Shown here in pieces: positions 59,266 to 64,000 of a stretch of DNA of 64,000 nt. The stretch is from NCBI GenBank assembly GCA_902777205.1, contig CACYSU010000007.1:1-64000 (forward strand). The letters are read 5' to 3'. A program made the position numbers and the translations under genes. The notes beneath the pieces are model-generated. The model was not told the origin of the DNA and made no database searches. It was given only the letters and a program-made list of their open reading frames with translations. The first letter of the stretch is position 1. The number at the start of each line of letters is the position of its first letter. The DNA comes from an uncultured Rhodospirillales bacterium. GTDB taxonomy: Bacteria > Pseudomonadota > Alphaproteobacteria > CAAGCB01 > CAG-977.

Positions 59266-60147
59266 TCACCCTTCCGCCTTCAAATGGCCGCGGCTTTTCA
59301 AGTATCCCTCGCAGCATCCTTTCGCCAAAGCGCGCACCCGCCCGATATAGGCGGCGCGTTCGGTCACGCTGATCACGCCGCGCGCGTCCAGCAGGTTGAA
59401 CACATGGGACGCCTTGATGCACTGGTCGTAGGCGGGCAGAGGCACGCCGTCGGCCAGCAGCGCCTGACATTCCCGTTCCGCGTCCGCGAAATGGCGCAGC
59501 AGCATTTCCGTGTCGGCACATTCAAAGTTGTACTTGGAATACTGGACTTCGTTTTCATGGAACACGTCGCCGTAGGTCACGCCGTCGCCGTTGAAATCCA
59601 GATCGTAAACGTTTTCGACGCCCTGAATGTACATCGCCAGACGTTCCAAACCGTAGGTCAATTCGGAACACACGGGCGAACATTCAAAACCGCCGACCTG
59701 CTGGAAATAGGTGAACTGCGACACTTCCATGCCGTCGCACCACACTTCCCAGCCCAACCCCCACGCGCCCAGCGTCGGGCTTTCCCAGTCGTCTTCGACA
59801 AAGCGGATGTCGTGATGCGACGGGTCGATCCCCAGCACTTTCAGGCTGTTCAAATACAGTTCCTGCACGTTTTCGGGGGACGGTTTCAAAATCGCCTGAT
59901 ACTGGTAGTAATGCTGCAGGCGGTTGGGGTTTTCGCCGTAACGGCCGTCAACGGGACGGCGGGACGGCTGGACATAGGCGGCTTTCCAATGTTCGGGTCC
60001 CAAAGCGCGCAAAATCGTCGCGGGGTGGAACGTGCCGGCGCCGACCTCCATATCATAGGGCTGCAGAATGACGCACCCCTGTTCCGCCCAATAGGCGTGC
60101 AGTTTCAGAATCAATGACTGGAAATCGCTTCCTGCTTTTTTTATCAT
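59266..60147 (-). CDS. glyQ: glycyl-tRNA synthetase alpha subunit
   Basis: 293 aa. Class II catalytic subunit with [51 protein letters not shown] and [21 protein letters not shown]. First gene of the glyQ-glyS-ppdK operon. Promoter 49 nt upstream. Confidence 0.97.
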   Translation of the reverse strand: MIKKAGSDFQSLILKLHAYWAEQGCVILQPYDMEVGAGTFHPATILRALGPEHWKAAYVQPSRRPVDGRYGENPNRLQHYYQYQAILKPSPENVQELYLNSLKVLGIDPSHHDIRFVEDDWESPTLGAWGLGWEVWCDGMEVSQFTYFQQVGGFECSPVCSELTYGLERLAMYIQGVENVYDLDFNGDGVTYGDVFHENEVQYSKYNFECADTEMLLRHFADAERECQALLADGVPLPAYDQCIKASHVFNLLDARGVISVTERAAYIGRVRALAKGCCEGYLKSRGHLKAEG

Positions 60148-60195
60148 CGCAAACTCGAGTACAACAGCGGTTGAAAACGTTTTAAAACTTTAGGA

Positions 60196-60224
60196 AAAAT
60201 ACTTCCGAATACCGCACAGGTCAA
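60196..60224 (-). promoter_or_regulatory. promoter of glyQ
   Basis: On the minus strand TTGACC (60219-60224), 17-nt spacer, TATTTT (60196-60201). Confidence 0.55.
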
Positions 60225-60253
60225 GGAAAATTCTCGGCCGCGCAAAGATAAAG

Positions 60254-60282
60254 TTGCCAAACGCGGGCGGCGGCTGTAATAA
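60254..60282 (+). promoter_or_regulatory. promoter of the glycosyltransferase cluster
   Basis: TTGCCA (60254-60259), 17-nt spacer, TAATAA (60277-60282), about 35 nt before ATG 60318; divergent from the glyQ promoter. Confidence 0.5.
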
Positions 60283-60317
60283 TATCGGCGCACATCCGTT
60301 TTTCAAAGGAACCGCCC

Positions 60318-61373
60318 ATGAAAATCAGCGTCGTCATTCCCGTTTACAACGCCGTCGAGGACGTTAAAAAATGCCTGCGAAGCGTCAAGGAGAATTTCGA
60401 TTTCGCCGACGGCGAAGTCATCGTCGTCGATGACTGTTCCCAACCCGAAACGGCCGATTACCTGAAATCCGAAGCCGCGGCGAACCCCGACAAGTTCACG
60501 CTGGCGCGCAACGCGGAAAACTCCGGCTTTCCCAAAACGTGTAACAACGGCATCGCCAAGGCCAAAGGCGAAATCGTCGTCCTGCTGAACAGCGACACGA
60601 TGATCCCCGCGCGGTTTTGCGAAAAAATCGCGGCCTGTTTCGATTCCGACCCGCTGATCGCGGTCGCGTCGCCGATCGCGGCGTACAGCGGCAGCTATTT
60701 CATCCCCCTGCGCGACGGGGAAACGGTCGCGTCCATGAACGAAAAGATCGAACGGCTGCACAAACCCGCCTATCCCGCCATTCCGACGGCCGAGGGTTTC
60801 TGCCTGTGCCTGCGCAAATCCGCGCTGGACAAGTTCGGCGCGCTGGACGAAATCTACGGCAAAGGGTTCAACGAGGAACGCGACCTGTCGTTCCGCATGG
60901 CGTCAAAGGGATTGCGGTGCGTTTTGATCGACAACCTGTACGTTTTCCACAAACGCCACGCGTCGTTCGGCAGCGCGGAACGCAAAAAACAGCTGGAACG
61001 CAACGACAAAATTTTCAAAGAACGCTGGGGCGATCTGGTCAAAGCGGAAAAGGATTTCACCAAACACCGCAACCCGATCGACGAACTGCGCCGTCAAATT
61101 CAGCCGAAGTATTTTAAAAAAGGCCTGTTCTGGTCGAAATCCGTCCTGCCCGATAAAACGGTTTGGCGCGTGTTCGGCGTCAAAATCACGAAAAAGCACA
61201 CGGGGGGGGGGGCATCCGCCCGTTTAACCGCAACTTTTGCGGCGTCATTCTCCCGTACAGCCGCCCGTGCCGCGGCCGCTTTTAACATAACGGAATTTTC
61301 ATCTTCACCGCTTTTCCGCGCGAAAAGCGGTGTTTTTTTGTCCCATCCCCGAATTGAAAGGATATTTTCATGA
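60318..61373 (+). CDS. GT2 glycosyltransferase, probably frameshifted by a poly-G tract
   Basis: Read as assembled, 351 aa. Residues about 1-215 are a GT2 domain: SVVIPVYNAVEDV, VIVVDDCS, the N-S-D metal site in VVLLNSDTMI, and GFNEERDLSFRMASKG. It ends naturally near VWRVFGVKITKKHT (about 295). An 11-G run (61202-61212) follows, after which the frame reads Ala/Ser/Arg-rich text through a terminator into the next gene. With 10 G the frame stops at 61225-61227 and with 12 G at 61283-61285, both before the terminator. Phase variation or an assembly error is likely. Confidence 0.85.
   Translation: MKISVVIPVYNAVEDVKKCLRSVKENFDFADGEVIVVDDCSQPETADYLKSEAAANPDKFTLARNAENSGFPKTCNNGIAKAKGEIVVLLNSDTMIPARFCEKIAACFDSDPLIAVASPIAAYSGSYFIPLRDGETVASMNEKIERLHKPAYPAIPTAEGFCLCLRKSALDKFGALDEIYGKGFNEERDLSFRMASKGLRCVLIDNLYVFHKRHASFGSAERKKQLERNDKIFKERWGDLVKAEKDFTKHRNPIDELRRQIQPKYFKKGLFWSKSVLPDKTVWRVFGVKITKKHTGGGASARLTATFAASFSRTAARAAAAFNITEFSSSPLFRAKSGVFLSHPRIERIFS
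61202..61212 (+). repeat. poly-G tract of 11 (candidate slippage site)
   Basis: Eleven consecutive G near the 3' end of the glycosyltransferase gene, the only such homopolymer in the window. Gaining or losing one G changes where the protein ends. Confidence 0.9.
61306..61339 (+). terminator. rho-independent terminator between the first two glycosyltransferases
   Basis: CACCGCTTTT and AAAAGCGGTG pair around CCGCGCG, followed by seven T. It lies inside the frame as assembled, which argues that the true gene end is upstream. Confidence 0.85.
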
Positions 61374-62227
61374 CCAAAGTGTCCGCTTTGCTTTGCGCGT
61401 ACGACACGCCCGAACCCTATTTAAGGGAGGCAATCGAAAGCGTTCTGAATCAAACTTTTCCGGATTTTGAATTGATCGTGCTGGACGACGGTTCGCCGTC
61501 GCCCGCCGTTGAATGCGTCGTCCGGTCGTATTCCGACGGCCGGATACGGTTTTACAAAAACGAACGCAACACCGGAATATCCGCGGCGCGCAACAAACTG
61601 GTCGATTTGGCGCGGGGCGAATATCTGGCCGTCATCGACCACGATGACGTATCGCTGCCGCGCCGTTTTGAAAAACAAGCGGCGTATCTGGACGCGCATC
61701 CGGAAACGGGGATCGTCGGCGCGCAGGCCGAATTCATCCCCGCCCGCAAAATCAAAAAACGGCCGACCGGCAACGAAAGCGTCAAAATATCCCTGATGCG
61801 GCAATGCGTCATCGTCCATCCGTCGTGCATGATCCGCAAATCCGTGCTGGAAAAAACGGGCGTCAGGTACGAAGAACGCTTTTCCCCCGCCGAGGACTAC
61901 GCGCTTTTCTGCCGTTTGATCCCGCACACGGATTTTTACAACATTCCGGAGGTTCTGCTTTTATACAGAAAGCATAAAACAAACACTTCGGCCGTCCAAA
62001 GCGAAAAGATCAATCGCGCGACGATCGCCATTCAAAATTTCGCGCGCGCGCAAAATCCGGAACTGGCCGCGATCGCGGACGCCGAATGTGAAACCGTCGA
62101 AACGTTCCGCCTGTTCAACGCGCTGCCCGTTTTTTCGGCGCGCCGGAAAGGAAACCGGAAAACATTTCTGCTGTTCGGTTTTCTGCCGCTTTTTTCATCG
62201 AAAACGAAACGGAGGACGCTGCCGTGA
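61370..62227 (+). CDS. GT2 family glycosyltransferase
   Basis: 285 aa. GT-A fold: SALLCAYDTPEPYLREAIESV, FELIVLDDGSP, RNTGISAARNKLVDLARG and the D-x-D metal site in IDHDDVSLP. Catalytic region FSPAEDYALFCRL. AAAGGA precedes the ATG. Soluble, probably acts on a lipid-linked surface glycan. Overlaps the GT10 gene by 4 nt. Confidence 0.9.
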   Translation: MTKVSALLCAYDTPEPYLREAIESVLNQTFPDFELIVLDDGSPSPAVECVVRSYSDGRIRFYKNERNTGISAARNKLVDLARGEYLAVIDHDDVSLPRRFEKQAAYLDAHPETGIVGAQAEFIPARKIKKRPTGNESVKISLMRQCVIVHPSCMIRKSVLEKTGVRYEERFSPAEDYALFCRLIPHTDFYNIPEVLLLYRKHKTNTSAVQSEKINRATIAIQNFARAQNPELAAIADAECETVETFRLFNALPVFSARRKGNRKTFLLFGFLPLFSSKTKRRTLP

Positions 62228-63234
62228 AAATACGTTTCATCCAAAACGCGATCGACCGTTTGCGGGGCAAAAAGCATCTGGCCGTTCCCGCGCCCTATTA
62301 CAACGACAGAATCCCGCTGCCGCCGGAATATCCCGACATTTACAACGCGGACGGCCGGAAAATGGAAATGTTTTTCATTCGCGACCGCCATTTTTCGCAC
62401 GAACCCTACGGCACTTTTCCGACGTATTTCCTATGGGACAGGTTCAACTGGGGGCTGAACACGCATTTTTACACCGGAAAATCGGCCAAAGAAACCGTCG
62501 GCGCGCCCGCGTCCAAATACGCGTGGCTGTTGGAACCGCGCACGAAACAGCCGCAAGATTACCGCGCCTTTGAACGGGAGCGGTCTTTGGCGCGGGAGTT
62601 CGACGCCGTCCTAACCTATGACGAACGGCTGCTGGATCTGTTGGACAACGCCGTCTTTTTCCCGAGCTGCGCCGTTTCGTGGGTGCGTGAAACGGACGCG
62701 GACATCTGGCGGAAAAAAACGAAAAACGTTTCCGTTCTGTCGTCAAACAAAAAAATGTGTCCGCTGCATTACCTGCGGCTGGCCGTCGCTTGGGAATGTA
62801 AAAAAGAGGGATTGGCCGACACGTTCGGCACGTTTGACGGCGGCCGCCCCGTGACAATGGCGGAAACGTTGAAACCCTATCGCTATTCCATCGCGATTGA
62901 AAACCAGATTTCGGATTATTTTTACACGGAGCGGCTGATTTCCGCCTTTATCGCCATGACCGTCCCGATTTACGTCGGGGCGCGGAAAATCGACGAATTT
63001 TTCAACACCGACGGCATCATCCGCATTGACGAAAAACAGGCCGCGAACATCAAGGACGTTTTAAAGCAATGTTCCGAACGGGACTATATGAACCGGCTGC
63101 CGGCGATGCGCGAAAACTATGAAAAGGCGAAAGCCTATCTGAACCAGAACGATATGCTGTACGAAACGCTTTTCGTCAAACCGGAACGGCGGAAATTGAA
63201 TTTCGATTTTTCAAACATCGGGGGAAAGCAATGA
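62224..63234 (+). CDS. GT10 (alpha-1,3-fucosyltransferase-like) glycosyltransferase
   Basis: 336 aa from a GTG overlapping the previous stop. The C-terminal half carries the GT10 signature: YRYSIAIENQISDYFYTERL, then SAFIAMTVPIYVGA and TDGIIRID. The N-terminal acceptor domain (about 1-165) is diverged. GT10 enzymes transfer fucose from GDP-fucose to N-acetylglucosamine or glucose and build Lewis-type structures in some host-associated bacteria; donor and acceptor are not proven here. Confidence 0.82.
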   Translation: MKIRFIQNAIDRLRGKKHLAVPAPYYNDRIPLPPEYPDIYNADGRKMEMFFIRDRHFSHEPYGTFPTYFLWDRFNWGLNTHFYTGKSAKETVGAPASKYAWLLEPRTKQPQDYRAFERERSLAREFDAVLTYDERLLDLLDNAVFFPSCAVSWVRETDADIWRKKTKNVSVLSSNKKMCPLHYLRLAVAWECKKEGLADTFGTFDGGRPVTMAETLKPYRYSIAIENQISDYFYTERLISAFIAMTVPIYVGARKIDEFFNTDGIIRIDEKQAANIKDVLKQCSERDYMNRLPAMRENYEKAKAYLNQNDMLYETLFVKPERRKLNFDFSNIGGKQ

Positions 63235-64000
63235 AAATCAGCGTCATCATTCCCGTTTACAACGCGGAAAAATACCTGACCGGATGTTTAAGCAGCATCG
63301 CGGCGCAAACATACCCCGATTTTGAATGTTGGTGCGTCAACAACGGTTCGACCGACAATTCGCCGCAAATCATCGCCGGTTTCGTTCAAAAGGACGCGCG
63401 ATTCAAATGCATCGACCGCACGAACGCGGGCAAGCAGGCCGCCGCCCGAAACGCCGCGCTGAAACAGGCGGCGGGCGACGCCGTCACGTTCGTTGACGCG
63501 GACGATTACATCCACCCGCGAATGTTGGAATTGCTGGTCAAAGCGATGAACGAAACGCAATGCGATGTCGTCGGATGCCTGCCGTTCAACACCACGGCGC
63601 TTTACACAGGCGATTTTGAAACCGTCAAACCGTACAAGACAAAAATCTACACCGATCCCGTCACCGCCTTTATGACCGAACGGCGCGTGCCGACGGCCGT
63701 TTGGGGGCGTTTGTATAAAAAAAGCGTCATCACTTCGCCGTTTATCGAAGACATCTTTTTTGAAGACGTGCCGTTCACGTTTGAAATCTTTTCCGGATTA
63801 AAACGGTACGCTTTGATCACCGCCCGCCTTTACGGGTATTACAAGGGAAACGGGTCAACCATGCGATCCGGTTGGACGAACGAAAAGACGGACAGCTATA
63901 TCCGCGTCATCCGTTCCGTGTCCCTGTTCGCGGCCAAAAACGTTCCCGAAAAATCGAACGCCGTGAAAAAACACATTTCAAACGGGCGCGTCAAAATGAT
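63231..64000 (+). CDS. GT2 family glycosyltransferase (truncated by window end)
   Basis: Starts at ATG 63231, overlapping the GT10 stop, and stays open for 256 codons to the edge. GT-A signature: SVIIPVYNAEKYLTGCL, FECWCVNNGSTDNS, AAARNAALKQAAGDAVTFVDADDY with the D-x-D site, and AVWGRLYKKSV. The EDIFFEDVPF block is the usual catalytic acid region. It continues the surface-polysaccharide cluster. Confidence 0.9.
   Translation, partial: MKISVIIPVYNAEKYLTGCLSSIAAQTYPDFECWCVNNGSTDNSPQIIAGFVQKDARFKCIDRTNAGKQAAARNAALKQAAGDAVTFVDADDYIHPRMLELLVKAMNETQCDVVGCLPFNTTALYTGDFETVKPYKTKIYTDPVTAFMTERRVPTAVWGRLYKKSVITSPFIEDIFFEDVPFTFEIFSGLKRYALITARLYGYYKGNGSTMRSGWTNEKTDSYIRVIRSVSLFAAKNVPEKSNAVKKHISNGRVKM

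Overview
The window looks like chromosomal DNA from an alphaproteobacterium, probably a host-associated or anaerobic member rather than a classical aerobic one. The alphaproteobacterial call rests on the direct-repeat SOS box (GTTC-N7-GTTC) in front of lexA, an IalB-family secreted protein, the DUF6111-CCA transferase pair, yicC-gmk, rpsF-rpsR-rplI-dnaB, tlpA/lptM-lysA, psd-pssA, glyQ-glyS-ppdK, the ispDF fusion and the dusB...trkA-hfq-hflX neighbourhood. A [FeFe]-hydrogenase maturase (HydE) and pyruvate phosphate dikinase fit an anaerobic or fermentative life. Placing it among uncultured gut alphaproteobacteria is inference; no rRNA gene is present. The DNA is moderately GC-rich and densely coded on both strands, and four convergent gene pairs overlap by exactly 4 nt at their stop codons.

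Layout. 0-4.3 kb: lptG, a HAD phosphatase, recX, hslO (Hsp33), a lipoprotein and tRNA-Gly(CCC). 4.3-5.0 kb: a non-coding tandem array of 114-bp units, each with a terminator hairpin and a conserved 54-nt element. A fifth, inverted copy of the element lies beyond tRNA-Pro(CGG) at 27.7 kb. 5-16.3 kb: gmk-yicC, an SDR, an IalB protein, rsmB with a membrane protein, a GNAT, DUF6111-CCA transferase, and rpsF-rpsR-rplI-dnaB. 16.6-18.3 kb: an unrecognised two-gene operon behind a good promoter. 18.4-25.6 kb: divergent hxlR/cupin with a candidate operator, tRNA-Glu, lexA with its SOS box, a YibQ-type deacetylase, two unknowns and a diguanylate cyclase with a very long disordered tail. 25.7-31.9 kb: an esterase, nfo, tRNA-Pro, a LysM protein, psd-pssA, a phosphoribosyltransferase and a TlpA-like thioredoxin.

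32-37.2 kb: lptM-lysA, a zinc-ribbon protein, and the tightly packed ftsE-ftsX-DUF218-plsC run. 37.2-44.4 kb: a flavin reductase with a basic KPF-repeat tail, a zinc-dependent phospholipase C-like protein, a folK-folP fusion, a secreted PLD-type nuclease, hydE, a DUF1796 protein and ispDF. 44.4-50.1 kb: dusB, a 96-aa Fis/NtrC-tail protein, trkA, a HAD phosphatase, hfq, hflX and an inositol-phosphatase-family gene. This is the usual alphaproteobacterial dusB-ntrBC-ntrYX-trkA-hfq-hflX region with the ntr genes reduced to one DNA-binding domain. 50.1-60.1 kb: comEC, two unknowns, ppdK-glyS-glyQ. 60.3-64 kb: the start of a surface-polysaccharide cluster with three GT2 and one GT10 glycosyltransferase; the first contains an 11-G tract that suggests phase variation.

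Most promising for follow-up: the tRNA-linked 54-nt element, the dusB-Fis-like arrangement, the poly-G glycosyltransferase, the orphan 16.6-18.3 kb operon, and the two enzymes with unusual low-complexity tails (flavin reductase and diguanylate cyclase).
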